From Paenibacillus graminis (GTDB taxonomy: Bacteria; Bacillota; Bacilli; Paenibacillales; Paenibacillaceae): 64,000 bases of DNA. The stretch spans positions 1,984,001 through 2,048,000 of the forward strand of contig NZ_CP009287.1 in assembly GCF_000758705.1 (NCBI RefSeq). Reading direction: 5' to 3'. Of the stretch, positions 44,641 to 53,995 are shown piece after piece. Under the pieces are notes generated by a model, which was given only the letters and a program-made list of their open reading frames with translations, searched no databases and had not been told where the DNA came from. How positions within the stretch are numbered: the first letter of the stretch is position 1; each line of letters starts with the position of its first letter. The position numbers and the translations under genes were made by a program.

Positions 44641-44725
44641 AACTCGCGCCCAGGCAGCCCCCGCCAGCAGCCTTTTCATCGTGCAGGTATGGTAGACTGG
44701 TCAGAATACAAGGAGGTTATGATGG

Positions 44726-45184
44726 ATGTCAGGATGGCTGGGCAATCATTTGATTACGCAGATTGGAATTCTGGTGAACGACATTGAGAAGGTTAGCGGG
44801 GCGTATGCTGACTTTTTTGGGCTGGAAAAGCCGGACATTGTCGTGACCGATACGGCAGATATGGCCAAGACCCGATATAACGGCGTGGCGACGGAGGCGC
44901 GGGCGAAGCTTGCTTTTTTTGATATGGGTTCTGTGCAGCTGGAGCTGATTGAACCGGATCATCAGCCGAGCACGTGGCGGGATTACCTCAATGAGCATGG
45001 GGAAGGACCGCATCATATTGCTTTTGTCGTCGAAGGGATGAAGGAAAAGATCATGCTGCTCGAAGGCAAGGGCTTCCCGCTTCAGCAGAAGGGGGAGTAT
45101 ACCGGAGGGCGTTATGCTTATATGGATACGTTCAAGGAATTGAAAGTGCTGGTGGAACTGCTGGAGAATGACAACAAAGTATAG
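44726..45184 (+). CDS. VOC-family protein (glyoxalase / methylmalonyl-CoA epimerase-like)
   Basis: A 152-residue protein with the two beta-alpha-beta-beta-beta modules of the VOC fold. Metal-site candidates are His8 region (NHLITQIGILV), Glu in QLELIEP, His in GEGPHHIAF and Glu in VLVELLE. The ATG at 44726 lies 9 bases after AGGAGG. An SDR gene follows 15 bases later, so the two may act together. The reaction is not known. Confidence 0.82.
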   Translation: MSGWLGNHLITQIGILVNDIEKVSGAYADFFGLEKPDIVVTDTADMAKTRYNGVATEARAKLAFFDMGSVQLELIEPDHQPSTWRDYLNEHGEGPHHIAFVVEGMKEKIMLLEGKGFPLQQKGEYTGGRYAYMDTFKELKVLVELLENDNKV

Positions 45185-45199
45185 ACAGGAGGATGCTTT

Positions 45200-45898
45200 A
45201 TGAATATTCTAATTACCGGTGCCGGGCGGGGTCTGGGGGCTGAGCTGGTTGCCGAAGCGCTGGACCGCGGGCATGGAGTCATCGCCGGGGTCCGCCATCC
45301 TGAACTGGCACAGGAACCGTTGGCTCAGCTTGCTGCAATCCATGGAGACAAGTTGACCATAGCGGCCCTTGATGTTACAGACGAGGGCGGAATTGCCTCA
45401 TTGGCCGCCTCGCTGAAAGGACAAGGGCGGACACTCGGCGGGATTATTAACAATGCGGCGGTCCTGAACGCCCGTGACACGCAGATTGAAGCGCTGGATC
45501 TGCAGGATATGCTGACCACGATGGATATTAATTTATACGGGCCGATGCGGGTGGTGAAGCATTTTTTGCCGCTCCTCACGGAATCCGAGTGTTCGATCAT
45601 CAACATCTCGTCCGAAGCAGGCAGCATCTCGAATGCGTACCCTGGTGACTATCCTTATGCCATTTCCAAAACGGCGCTGAATATGTTCTCACAGCAGCTG
45701 CATGTATATTTGCGGGAACGCGGCGTACAAGTGCTCAGCGTGCATCCCGGCTGGATGCATACGGATATGGGCGGGGCAGAGGCGCCGACAGACCCGCGCA
45801 GCAGTGCCGGGGGCATCATTAGCCTGATGGAGCAGCGTAATGCTCCACAAGGCCGGTTCATGTTCCTTGACTATACAGGCAAGGACATGGACATCTAG
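45200..45898 (+). CDS. Short-chain dehydrogenase/reductase
   Basis: A 232-residue NAD(P)-dependent oxidoreductase. Cofactor motif TGAGRGLGAEL at residues 6-16, NNAAV near 90, catalytic Ser in NISSEAGS and YxxxK as YAISK near 154. AGGAGG precedes the ATG. Co-transcribed with the VOC gene upstream; substrate unknown. Confidence 0.9.
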   Translation: MNILITGAGRGLGAELVAEALDRGHGVIAGVRHPELAQEPLAQLAAIHGDKLTIAALDVTDEGGIASLAASLKGQGRTLGGIINNAAVLNARDTQIEALDLQDMLTTMDINLYGPMRVVKHFLPLLTESECSIINISSEAGSISNAYPGDYPYAISKTALNMFSQQLHVYLRERGVQVLSVHPGWMHTDMGGAEAPTDPRSSAGGIISLMEQRNAPQGRFMFLDYTGKDMDI

Positions 45899-45930
45899 CT
45901 GGGGGAGGAGACTGGACTAGCTGAACCCGG

Positions 45931-46090
45931 ACGATATAGATTGAACTTGAAAATATATAAACAGGGAAAAGTGGCGGAAGAGAAGCTTGGAACTGTAGGA
46001 GCGGTAGTGTCCGCCTGAAAGCTTTCCGCAGGAAAGACTGCTATTTCAGCATAGACAGTCTGCGGATTTCCACCGCGAACCCCATCCCTG
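45931..46090. repeat. Dispersed intergenic repeat element, copy 2
   Basis: Contains TATAGATTGAA, CTTGGAACTGTAGGAGCGGT, GTCCGCC, then a longer middle part than copy 1, then CTGCGGATTTCCACCGCGAA. It matches 32083-32240 in order and strand. It lies between the SDR and GH115 genes with no reading frame. Confidence 0.6.
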
Positions 46091-46113
46091 CACCTTCCCA
46101 ATATAATCTATCC

Positions 46114-46160
46114 AAACGGAGAAACTCTGACAACCATTGTTGAGGGCTTCTCCGTTTTTT
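46114..46160 (+). terminator. Intrinsic terminator after the VOC-SDR operon
   Basis: AAACGGAGAA pairs with TTCTCCGTTT, with a further inner stem, and a run of T follows to 46160. It also separates the repeat element from the GH115 gene. Confidence 0.75.
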
Positions 46161-46269
46161 TATTTAGTAATTACAAAAAGTTGCTAGTTTACCCATGGAG
46201 GCTGAAACCGCTTACCTTTATAATGTGCCTGAAAGCACGAACTTAACAACGCCAAGGAGAGATATTTCA

Positions 46270-49212
46270 ATGATACCAAAGCACCCATCGGATACACCGG
46301 CTGCCGGAGCGCCAAAAATCCCGCAGGAAGTGGAACAGCTGGAGCCCGCGCAGCGCAAGGAATTCACATTTGTGAAGGAGGGAAAGGCAGCTCCAATCTA
46401 CATAGATCCCAAGGGAGAAGATTATGCCGGGTTGCGCCGGGCCGCCGGATCTTTTGCGGCAGATGTACACCTGGTGACCGGAACACAGCCTGACATTTGC
46501 TCCGAAACCTGCAAGCTTGATGGAACGGCAGTCATCGCCGGGTCCATTGGCAGCAATGAGCTGATTGACCGGTTGATTGCGGAGGGGACTCTGGATGTAT
46601 CCGGGATCCAAGGCAAAAGGGAGTGCTACCGGATTCAAATGGTTGAACGGCCTGTTGCAGGAGTGGAGCAGGCACTCGTTATTGCGGGCAGTGATAAGCG
46701 GGGAACGATCTACGGCATCTATTCGATCTCTGAACGGATCGGGGTCAGCCCCTGGGTCTACTGGGCGGATGTTGTCCCGGAGAAGCAGCCGCTGCTGGCT
46801 ATTTCTGCAAGCCTGCTGAATATAACCTCTAAGGAGCCATCCGTAAAATACAGAGGTATTTTTCTAAATGACGACTGGCCGTCGCTTGGCTCTTGGGTGA
46901 CTCAAGCGTTTGGGGATTTCAACGAAGAGTTTTACGACAAGGTATTTGAGCTGATCCTCCGGTTGAAAGGGAATTATTTATGGCCTGCGATGTGGAGCGC
47001 TGAATTCAGCCTGAACGGCACAAGCAGCCCGTTGGCTAACGCCAGACATGCTGAGGAGTACGGCATCATTATGGGGACCTCCCATCATGAGCCTTTGTTC
47101 CGGGCGGGCAGCGAATGGCAAAAGGTGTACCATCAGTACGGAACAAGCAACCTGTGGGATTTTGCCCGGAACAGAGAGGCTATCACCGCCTTCTGGGAAG
47201 ACGGAATCAAGCGCAACGGAAGCTTCCATAACCTGATCACCCTCGGGATGCGGGGGGAGGCCGATTCAGCACTGGAAGGCTCTGACCGGGAGAATATTGA
47301 GCTGCTTAAGGACATCATCCTGACGCAAAAAGCGCTGCTGAAGAAATATCATCTGGAGCATGAGCCGCAAATCCTGGCCGTCTATAAGGAAGTGGAGAAG
47401 TATTGGTATGGCACCGCCGGGGTAGAGGGCCTGAAGGATTGGGACGTCTTAAATGATGTTATCATTCTGCTGGCGGACGACAACTTTGGCAATCTCCGCA
47501 AAATCCCGGCGGCCCGCGGGCAGCGCCGCGGCGCTGGCTGGGGGATGTACTACCATTTTGACTATCACGGCGGTCCGTTTTCCTATGAATGGGTGAACAC
47601 CATTCCGCTGGAGAAGGTCTGGGAGCAGATGTCCATGGCGTTCGATTATGGCATCCGGGATGTATGGATCGTCAATGTCGGGGATCTGAAGCCGATGGAG
47701 CTGCCGGTATCCTACTTCCTGGATTTGGCGTATGACTTTGAGGCGTGGGGCACGAATGCGGCCAACCGGACCGGAGAGTATACCAAGCGGTGGGTGGAGC
47801 AGCAGTTCGGCCATACTCTGGAACCGGGTACAGTAGAAGGAATCGCCCAGATATTATCCGGTTACACCCGGATGAACGGACGGCGCAAACCGGAAATCGT
47901 CACGCCCGCAACCTTTAGTCTGCTCCATTACCATGAGGCCGGACGGGTCTTGAAGCAAGCGGCAGAGCTTGAGCAGGCTGCGGATACTTTTTACGCGCTG
48001 ATTGCCGAACAGCATAAGGATGCCTATTATCAGCTTGTCTACTATCCTGCGGCAGCTTCAGCTAATGTGGTCAAAATGAACATCTTTGCCGGACTGAACA
48101 GACTATATGCAGAACGGGGCAGTGTGCTTGCCAACACCTATGCGAATCTGGTAAAAGATGCGATCGGACGGGATCAGCACTTGCAGAAAGTCTATAACCA
48201 CGGCATCTCGGGAGGCAAATGGCAGGGCATGATGAGCTCGGCTCATGTAGGATATGTCCACTGGGATGCGGAGGGATGGAAATATCCGGAGGTGAGCACG
48301 TTAGCCCCTGTCGATGGTCCGCTGATGATTGTTGATGTGGAGGGAACAGAGCAAGGATATGTATCAGGGACGGCCAGCCTCCCGGCATTTACCAATCTGC
48401 TGAAAGAAACCTATGACATTACGATCAGCAATGGCGGAGAAACGGGATTTGAGTATCAGGCGGAGTGCAGCGCAGATTGGATCAGGCTGGAGCAAACCCG
48501 GGGGTGGATTGACACGGGAACGACCATTCAGGCTGCTGTGGATTGGGATAAGCTTGGGCTTGGGGAAGCGGCTTCTGGTGAAATTACGCTCTCGGGCGCG
48601 GGAACAGCCGTGAGAGTGAAGGTAGCTGTGGATTGGACCAGCCTTCAGGATGTGCCGCCGATGACTTTTATTGAAGCCCATCAAGTCGTGTCGATCGAGG
48701 CGGAGCATGCCATGAGCCGTGTATCGAGGTCCGGGGTAGAGTGGAGGATCATCGGGAACTATGGACGCTCGTTATCCTCGCTCAAAATGTTCCCGGACGG
48801 GGTGTCTTTTGCCCAGCCGGAGCAGGCACCTTATCTGGAGTACCGGATTCTGGTGCGTCAAGATGGGGAATACACCCTGACAGCCTATATTGCCCCGACG
48901 AATAACCTCTCACCGGCCAGCGGATTGAAATATGCAGTAAGCCTGGATAACGGAACGCCGGTGGCTGCAGACGCCCTTCCGGTGGGCTATGAGGGCGGCA
49001 ATCATGATCATGAACCATGGTGCCGGGCCGTGATGGACAATATCCATACTTCGGTCACTTCCCATGAGCTGGCCAAAGGGCTGCATACGCTCCGATTCTA
49101 TGGCCTGGATGCCGGACTGGTTCTGCAAAAGCTGGTTTTGTCCGCTGCTCCGCTGCCGTATTCATACCTGGGACCTGAAGAGAGCTTCTATACAGGGCAT
49201 GCCGGACATTAA
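46270..49212 (+). CDS. GH115 alpha-glucuronidase
   Basis: A 980-residue enzyme without a signal peptide. GH115 enzymes remove (4-O-methyl-)glucuronic acid from xylan, including internal residues. Family features: KYRGIFLNDDWPSLGSWVTQ near residue 197, LKGNYLWPAMWSAEF near 238, and LGMRGEADSALEG near 330, which carry active-site residues. The C-terminal region is the GH115 beta-sandwich with IEAEHAMSR. ATG at 46270 is chosen since AAGGAGAG lies 8 bases before it; an in-frame ATG at 46195 has no such site. It may act in the cytoplasm on imported oligomers, unlike secreted homologues. The convergent AraC gene may control it. Confidence 0.9.
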   Translation: MIPKHPSDTPAAGAPKIPQEVEQLEPAQRKEFTFVKEGKAAPIYIDPKGEDYAGLRRAAGSFAADVHLVTGTQPDICSETCKLDGTAVIAGSIGSNELIDRLIAEGTLDVSGIQGKRECYRIQMVERPVAGVEQALVIAGSDKRGTIYGIYSISERIGVSPWVYWADVVPEKQPLLAISASLLNITSKEPSVKYRGIFLNDDWPSLGSWVTQAFGDFNEEFYDKVFELILRLKGNYLWPAMWSAEFSLNGTSSPLANARHAEEYGIIMGTSHHEPLFRAGSEWQKVYHQYGTSNLWDFARNREAITAFWEDGIKRNGSFHNLITLGMRGEADSALEGSDRENIELLKDIILTQKALLKKYHLEHEPQILAVYKEVEKYWYGTAGVEGLKDWDVLNDVIILLADDNFGNLRKIPAARGQRRGAGWGMYYHFDYHGGPFSYEWVNTIPLEKVWEQMSMAFDYGIRDVWIVNVGDLKPMELPVSYFLDLAYDFEAWGTNAANRTGEYTKRWVEQQFGHTLEPGTVEGIAQILSGYTRMNGRRKPEIVTPATFSLLHYHEAGRVLKQAAELEQAADTFYALIAEQHKDAYYQLVYYPAAASANVVKMNIFAGLNRLYAERGSVLANTYANLVKDAIGRDQHLQKVYNHGISGGKWQGMMSSAHVGYVHWDAEGWKYPEVSTLAPVDGPLMIVDVEGTEQGYVSGTASLPAFTNLLKETYDITISNGGETGFEYQAECSADWIRLEQTRGWIDTGTTIQAAVDWDKLGLGEAASGEITLSGAGTAVRVKVAVDWTSLQDVPPMTFIEAHQVVSIEAEHAMSRVSRSGVEWRIIGNYGRSLSSLKMFPDGVSFAQPEQAPYLEYRILVRQDGEYTLTAYIAPTNNLSPASGLKYAVSLDNGTPVAADALPVGYEGGNHDHEPWCRAVMDNIHTSVTSHELAKGLHTLRFYGLDAGLVLQKLVLSAAPLPYSYLGPEESFYTGHAGH

Positions 49213-49270
49213 TAATTATTGGGCAGACGGAGGAGGGCGGAAGATATGCTCCTTTTCGATGTGTCCTCCG

Positions 49271-50050
49271 TTATTTCAGCGCAGATGACGGGGGATAGCC
49301 CTTTATCATTTTGAATACATTGCTGAAATAGGCAACGTCATGATACCCGCAATGCTCCGCGACTTCTGACACATTGAAACCGCCTGCCGACAAAATCATC
49401 TCCGCGTTGTTTACCCGCACTTTGTTCATGAATTCCTTGCAGGTAAAGCCGGTGTTCTGCTTGAACAGCTTGCCCAGGTATACGGGATTCAGGCCGACCC
49501 CAGCGGCCAGTTTGGAAATGCTCATGTTCTCTGAATAGTGATCCATGATATAGGCCATCACTTTATGGACTCTCGGATCAACCAGCGGTGCCTCCTGATG
49601 GTGGGCGATGCTAAGCAGCCGGTAAACGATCAGCTGGAAAATAGCCCGGGCCTTCATCCGGTAGAGCGGCTGCTTGCCCATCCACACATGGGAGAAATCC
49701 CGGATATCGTCCATAATTTCTTTGGTCCTCCGGTTTCTCGTAACCGTGTGGAAAGGCAGCTGGACATGATTATCCGGCCCTTCCCAGCAAAAATTAAAGG
49801 CATAGGAATGCATTGGAGATTGCTTGCAAGTCTGGGCCTCGCGGATACTGCCAGCAGGCGCATAGAGCATGTCGCCAGCCTCTACCGTAAATTTCCGGCC
49901 GTTAATGTAATAGTCCGCCCGGCCTTCAAGGATGAACGTCAGATCATGGAAATCAATGGGGCTTCTGGCAATCTCCCAGTCCGGAAAGCATTTGCGGTCG
50001 ACGAACAGAAAAACCTGTGGCACAAGGTTCTCATATTGGCTAATGTCCAT
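49271..50050 (-). CDS. AraC-family transcriptional regulator
   Basis: A 259-residue regulator: N-terminal cupin (about residues 20-90, FTVEAGDMLYAPAGS) and C-terminal double helix-turn-helix (about 155-258, with ISKLAAGVGLNPVYLGKLFK and VSEVAEHCGYHDVAYFSNVF). It is convergent with GH115 and divergent from an amino acid permease. Confidence 0.85.
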   Translation of the reverse strand: MDISQYENLVPQVFLFVDRKCFPDWEIARSPIDFHDLTFILEGRADYYINGRKFTVEAGDMLYAPAGSIREAQTCKQSPMHSYAFNFCWEGPDNHVQLPFHTVTRNRRTKEIMDDIRDFSHVWMGKQPLYRMKARAIFQLIVYRLLSIAHHQEAPLVDPRVHKVMAYIMDHYSENMSISKLAAGVGLNPVYLGKLFKQNTGFTCKEFMNKVRVNNAEMILSAGGFNVSEVAEHCGYHDVAYFSNVFKMIKGYPPSSALK

Positions 50051-50193
50051 TAGGGCTATTCCTCCTTCCGTACATCATCATAGCATCATGGATTGTAATG
50101 TTAAATGCCTGGCCGATAATGAAAATTAACAGGTGTGGGAAGCCTATGGAAGGTGAACATCTAAAATCCCAAACAGGTGAGGAATGAATTGAT

Positions 50194-51633
50194 TTGGATA
50201 AAGCTTCAGGGAAGGCAAAAGACGACAAAAAACTGAAATGGTGGCAGCTAAGTCTGCTGGGCGTTGCGGGTACCATTGGTACCGGTTACTTTCTGGGGTC
50301 CAGTCTTGCGATTTCCATTGGCGGACCGGCGGTTTTGCTGGTGTATATTCTTGCCGCCGCAGGTACTTATGTAGTATTTGACGCCTTATCCAGAATGACG
50401 GCGGATCATCCGGAGCAGGGATCTTTCCGTTCCTATGCCAAAAAGGCCTTTGGGAGCTGGGCGGGCTTCGCCAGCGGCTGGGTGTACTGGTTCTCGGAGC
50501 TGCTGATCATGGGAAGCCAGCTGACCGCCCTGGCCATTTTTGCCCGGTTTTGGTTTCCGGCTGTGCCGATGTGGATCTTCGCAGCAGGCTTTGGCCTGCT
50601 GGGGCTGATGATTGTCTTCTTCGGCAATAAAGGGTTTGACCGTGTCGAAAATGTGCTGGCGGTCATCAAGATAGCTGCCATCCTAATGTTTATGGTTTTG
50701 GCAGCGGCTTTGCTGGCGGGATGGATCGGGGGCGGCAAATATACACCTAAGCTTCCGCTTACGGCTAAGACATTGTTTCCAGCCGGCGGGATAGGCCTGT
50801 GGTCGGCATTTCTGTTTGCCTTCTACGCGTATGGCGGCATTGAAGTACTGGGAATTATGTCTAACCGGCTGAACAAACCGGAGGAGGCCCCGAAGGCGGG
50901 GAAAGTAATGCTGCTGACGCTTTCTGCCGTATATGTCGTCTCTATTGGCCTCGCGGTGACGATGGTGCCTTTAAGTGCTTTTAATCCCAAAGAAAGCCCG
51001 TTTGTGCTTGCCTTAAGCAGTGATCATCTGGCCTTTGTGCCGCATTTGTTCAACGGGGTACTGATCATTGCCGGCTTTTCAACGATGACCGCTTCGCTCT
51101 ATGCCGTGACATCAATGATGCTTACCTTGGCACAGGAAGGCGATGCGCCCCGGCTGTTCTCCAAGAAGTTGAAGGGCAAATATCCGCTGTACGCCCTGTG
51201 TCTGATTTCCGGCGGGTTAATTGCCGCAATCGTGATGTCCCTGCTGCTTCCGGGGAAAGTATATGAATATATCACTACGGCAGCAGGACTAATGCTTTTG
51301 TATAACTGGTCTTTTATTTTGCTGTCCTCAGGGAAGCTGCTAAAGCCTGTGAAATGGAGCGGATTGAAACGCTGGACCGGGCTGGTGCTGATCGTTCTGG
51401 CGGTTACCGGAACTCTTTTCCACAAGCTCAGCCGCCCTGGATTATACATCAGCCTGCTGCTCGTAGCGTTGATTGTAGGGACTGACCTCATTGTTCATAA
51501 GGTCCGCAAAAAAAGCGGGGCCTCTTCTTCTGAAGATAGCCTTGTACAGGAACAGACGACCAGGTATCACGGGCTGGCAGGAGGACCGAAATTCAGGATC
51601 ATAGGCATCCTCAAGCGCAAGAGCAAGCTCTAA
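50194..51633 (+). CDS. APC-superfamily amino acid permease
   Basis: A 479-residue transporter with about 12 membrane segments. The substrate-binding helix 1 is LLGVAGTIGTGYFLGSSLAI, typical of the amino acid transporter (AAT) family. The start is TTG at 50194, 11 bases after AGGTGAGG; no ATG is suitably placed. Its stop overlaps the stop of the convergent LysE gene. Substrate not determined. Confidence 0.88.
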   Translation: MDKASGKAKDDKKLKWWQLSLLGVAGTIGTGYFLGSSLAISIGGPAVLLVYILAAAGTYVVFDALSRMTADHPEQGSFRSYAKKAFGSWAGFASGWVYWFSELLIMGSQLTALAIFARFWFPAVPMWIFAAGFGLLGLMIVFFGNKGFDRVENVLAVIKIAAILMFMVLAAALLAGWIGGGKYTPKLPLTAKTLFPAGGIGLWSAFLFAFYAYGGIEVLGIMSNRLNKPEEAPKAGKVMLLTLSAVYVVSIGLAVTMVPLSAFNPKESPFVLALSSDHLAFVPHLFNGVLIIAGFSTMTASLYAVTSMMLTLAQEGDAPRLFSKKLKGKYPLYALCLISGGLIAAIVMSLLLPGKVYEYITTAAGLMLLYNWSFILLSSGKLLKPVKWSGLKRWTGLVLIVLAVTGTLFHKLSRPGLYISLLLVALIVGTDLIVHKVRKKSGASSSEDSLVQEQTTRYHGLAGGPKFRIIGILKRKSKL

Positions 51634-52262
51634 TGGAAAAACAGCAGCCGCATGGCTTGTACTCCAAAATAAAAGCCGAAGGCGACCAGCGAGAGCCCGG
51701 ACAGCACGGAGATCGCCTTAAGCACCCGGGCCGTCAGCAATTTGCGGAACACGCTGGAGGCTGCCGCCATGCATACATCCCAGAGAAGAATTCCAAGTAT
51801 AATAGCACCGCTGTAGATCAGCAGCTGATGAAGAGGATATTCGCTCGCAGCTTTGGCGAGAATGGAGCCGTAAATCCCCAGCCAGAACAGGATGGAAAGC
51901 GGATTAAATAGGGACATCAGGAAGCCTGCCAGATAAGATTTGGCGAGGGAGGCTTCACTGTCTCTCATTTCCGAAGCCGTAATCATGCCTGCACTTTTGA
52001 TGCTCTCCACACCTGTATATACCAGTACAAAGAACCCGAACAGCCATAAAAAAGCCCGGACAAACGGCGCATCCAGCAGATGGATGACTCCAAAATAAAC
52101 CAGAAGCATATAAATGATATCTGCACTTATGGCTCCAAGCCCCACTAACCAGGCATGCAGGAAGCCCCCCCGGATACCCTTGTCCAGTTGTGCGGCGTTA
52201 ATCGGGCCAATCGGAGCTGAAAGCGACAGCCCCAAAAAGATATACCCTATGAATACATTAAT
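51630..52262 (-). CDS. LysE-family amino acid exporter with probable ATT start
   Basis: A membrane exporter with six predicted segments; the family motif GLSLSAPIGPINAAQLDKG lies at the N-terminus. The best start is an ATT at 52262: AAAGGAGG sits 9 bases before it and it gives MNVFIGYIFLG, a full first helix and 210 residues. The nearest usual start, TTG at 52235, gives 201 residues, has only a weak AGGG upstream and would clip the first membrane segment. Its 3' end overlaps the amino acid permease by 4 bases, tail to tail. Confidence 0.85.
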   Translation of the reverse strand: MNVFIGYIFLGLSLSAPIGPINAAQLDKGIRGGFLHAWLVGLGAISADIIYMLLVYFGVIHLLDAPFVRAFLWLFGFFVLVYTGVESIKSAGMITASEMRDSEASLAKSYLAGFLMSLFNPLSILFWLGIYGSILAKAASEYPLHQLLIYSGAIILGILLWDVCMAAASSVFRKLLTARVLKAISVLSGLSLVAFGFYFGVQAMRLLFFH

Positions 52263-52333
52263 AGTCCCCGCCCTCCTTTTACTATTCTGTAGCTAGCTTA
52301 TTCTTCAAGACAGGGTTGTAGGACAACAAAATG

Positions 52334-52359
52334 AAGACCCCCGGAAAACCGGGGGCCTT
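52334..52359. terminator. Hairpin after CotF-family gene
   Basis: CCCCCGG-AAAA-CCGGGGG, extended by partial pairing to 10 positions, 17 bases beyond the stop of the minus-strand CotF gene. Confidence 0.6.
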
Positions 52360-52375
52360 ATTTAATCTGCTGTGG

Positions 52376-52879
52376 TTATAAAGACAAAGCCTTGTTAGCT
52401 GTAGCCACATCATTGGAGAGCAGCTTGGGGAGATCATAGGAGGGATACAGGCCGCGTTCGAGCATAAAATAGAAGACTTTGCCGTGCAGGGCGATACATG
52501 CATTCAGCTGCTTTTGCAAAGTTGCTCTAAGCTGTGGTGTGGCTGTTTCGGTAATCCCGATCGCATAGCTGCGGACGGCAGTTTTGGCGAATCCGAGCAG
52601 CTGTCCCGCATAGAATGCAGTCAAATCTATGTCTTTCAGGCTGTTCCGGGTTCCTTGCGGAGCGAGCGGATAGTATTGCAGCAGTTCTTTTAAGTTCTGT
52701 TCTACACTTTGAATAGCCTCGACATAAAGAGCATGAAGCTGGGGGTCTTTGACATCATCAACCGTCATTTTAAAGTGAATAAGCTGATTGCTCTGGTAAG
52801 CCGTCAATTCGTGCATCTCCATCGTTTCATGCCAGGCCAGGTGCTGTTGCTGCTGGTTTGGTCTATCATAAGTATACAA
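52376..52879 (-). CDS. Spore coat protein, CotF family
   Basis: A 167-residue coat protein of the CotF type. It has an N-terminal helical segment ([20 protein letters not shown]) and a C-terminal CotF domain ending [22 protein letters not shown] at 52879 is preferred, 8 bases after AGGAGGG; another TTG two codons upstream is too close. The next gene upstream is a manganese catalase, also a spore-type protein. Confidence 0.85.
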   Translation of the reverse strand: MYTYDRPNQQQQHLAWHETMEMHELTAYQSNQLIHFKMTVDDVKDPQLHALYVEAIQSVEQNLKELLQYYPLAPQGTRNSLKDIDLTAFYAGQLLGFAKTAVRSYAIGITETATPQLRATLQKQLNACIALHGKVFYFMLERGLYPSYDLPKLLSNDVATANKALSL

Positions 52880-52965
52880 TCCCAATCCCTCCTAAGCGTT
52901 ATGCGTTAGCCTATTCAGGACTGGGCGGAGTGTGAATCTATGTTAAGCGGTTGGTCAAAAAAATC

Positions 52966-53853
52966 TCATGCATTCATATCATGCAATCCGGGGCTGTGCT
53001 CATTAGCCAGTTCAGGCATCATAGGCACAGGAAATCCAACTGGAGGAGGCACCACTTCGAGCATTCCTTTGTTGCGGCTTGGAGAGGTTCCCTGGAAGAT
53101 CTCGCCCATGCGGTTCGGCTCCATGCTGAAATTAAACTGGGCGTTATGATATCCCAAGTCCACAAATTTGCGGCATTCCGGGTATTTATTGATATCATAA
53201 TTCGGAACCGGGAAGATGCTGCCCCAATTAACACCGAGTGTCTCCAGCGCTTTGGCGAAGGCATTCTGGTGGGCATTATCCCGCACAATCAGGAAGGCGA
53301 GCGTTTCCCGGAAGGTTTTGTTGGAGCTCATTTCATAAATCCGTGTTTTCTGCAGTACACCAGTGGATTCCAGCACAACATTATTCAGCAGATCCCCGAT
53401 GAGGTTCCCGTGGCTGTATACATAATTGCCAAGCCATGGATTGCCGGCTGCATCTACAGGCAATGAAGCCTGCGCTCCCACAATATAATGATGGGGATTG
53501 GCATGTTTCACCGCTTCGTCCAAAGGGGCTTGGTCTGCACCGCCGTTACCGGCTTCATCTTTCCCTGATCCGTTCAACAATTGGTTGATGGTGTGCTGTA
53601 CCAGCTCGACATGGGCAATTTCCTCCATAAAAATGCCCCGCAGCAAATCCCGGAACTGCAGCTCTTTCCCGCGAAAATTACTGCTCTGAAAGAAATACTG
53701 CATCATGGTGCGCATTTCCCCGTAATGGCCGCCCAGAATTTCCTGAAGGACCTTGGCCGCTGCCGGGTCCGGCTTATCTGCTACAATACTGTTGATTAAT
53801 CCTTCTTTATAAAAATACAGATTAAAAACCTCCTCGAACTGATTTGAAATCAT
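52966..53853 (-). CDS. Manganese catalase (spore-associated type)
   Basis: A 295-residue di-manganese catalase that breaks down hydrogen peroxide. Metal ligands are visible: Glu in GGHYGEMRTMMQYFFQ, Glu and His in MEEIAHVELVQH, Glu in VVLESTG and His in RDNAHQNAFAKAL. Length fits the YjqC/CotJC family. With the CotF gene downstream it suggests expression during sporulation. Confidence 0.92.
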   Translation of the reverse strand: MISNQFEEVFNLYFYKEGLINSIVADKPDPAAAKVLQEILGGHYGEMRTMMQYFFQSSNFRGKELQFRDLLRGIFMEEIAHVELVQHTINQLLNGSGKDEAGNGGADQAPLDEAVKHANPHHYIVGAQASLPVDAAGNPWLGNYVYSHGNLIGDLLNNVVLESTGVLQKTRIYEMSSNKTFRETLAFLIVRDNAHQNAFAKALETLGVNWGSIFPVPNYDINKYPECRKFVDLGYHNAQFNFSMEPNRMGEIFQGTSPSRNKGMLEVVPPPVGFPVPMMPELANEHSPGLHDMNA

Positions 53854-53995
53854 CTTAGATATCTTCCCCTCAGCAACTTCATGTTTATACTTTCATTGGC
53901 TCTCAGGGATATTTTCCCTTCTGGATATGCGTGCATAAATCGTCCAGAAGAAACCACAATATCAGCATGTGAATAACGATAAAGGTGGTTCTACC

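Noticed and set aside
44477..44695. 72-codon frame through the 51-bp tandem repeat
   Set aside because: The frame stays open only because the unit length is a multiple of three; its GTG has no ribosome binding site. Reported as a repeat instead.
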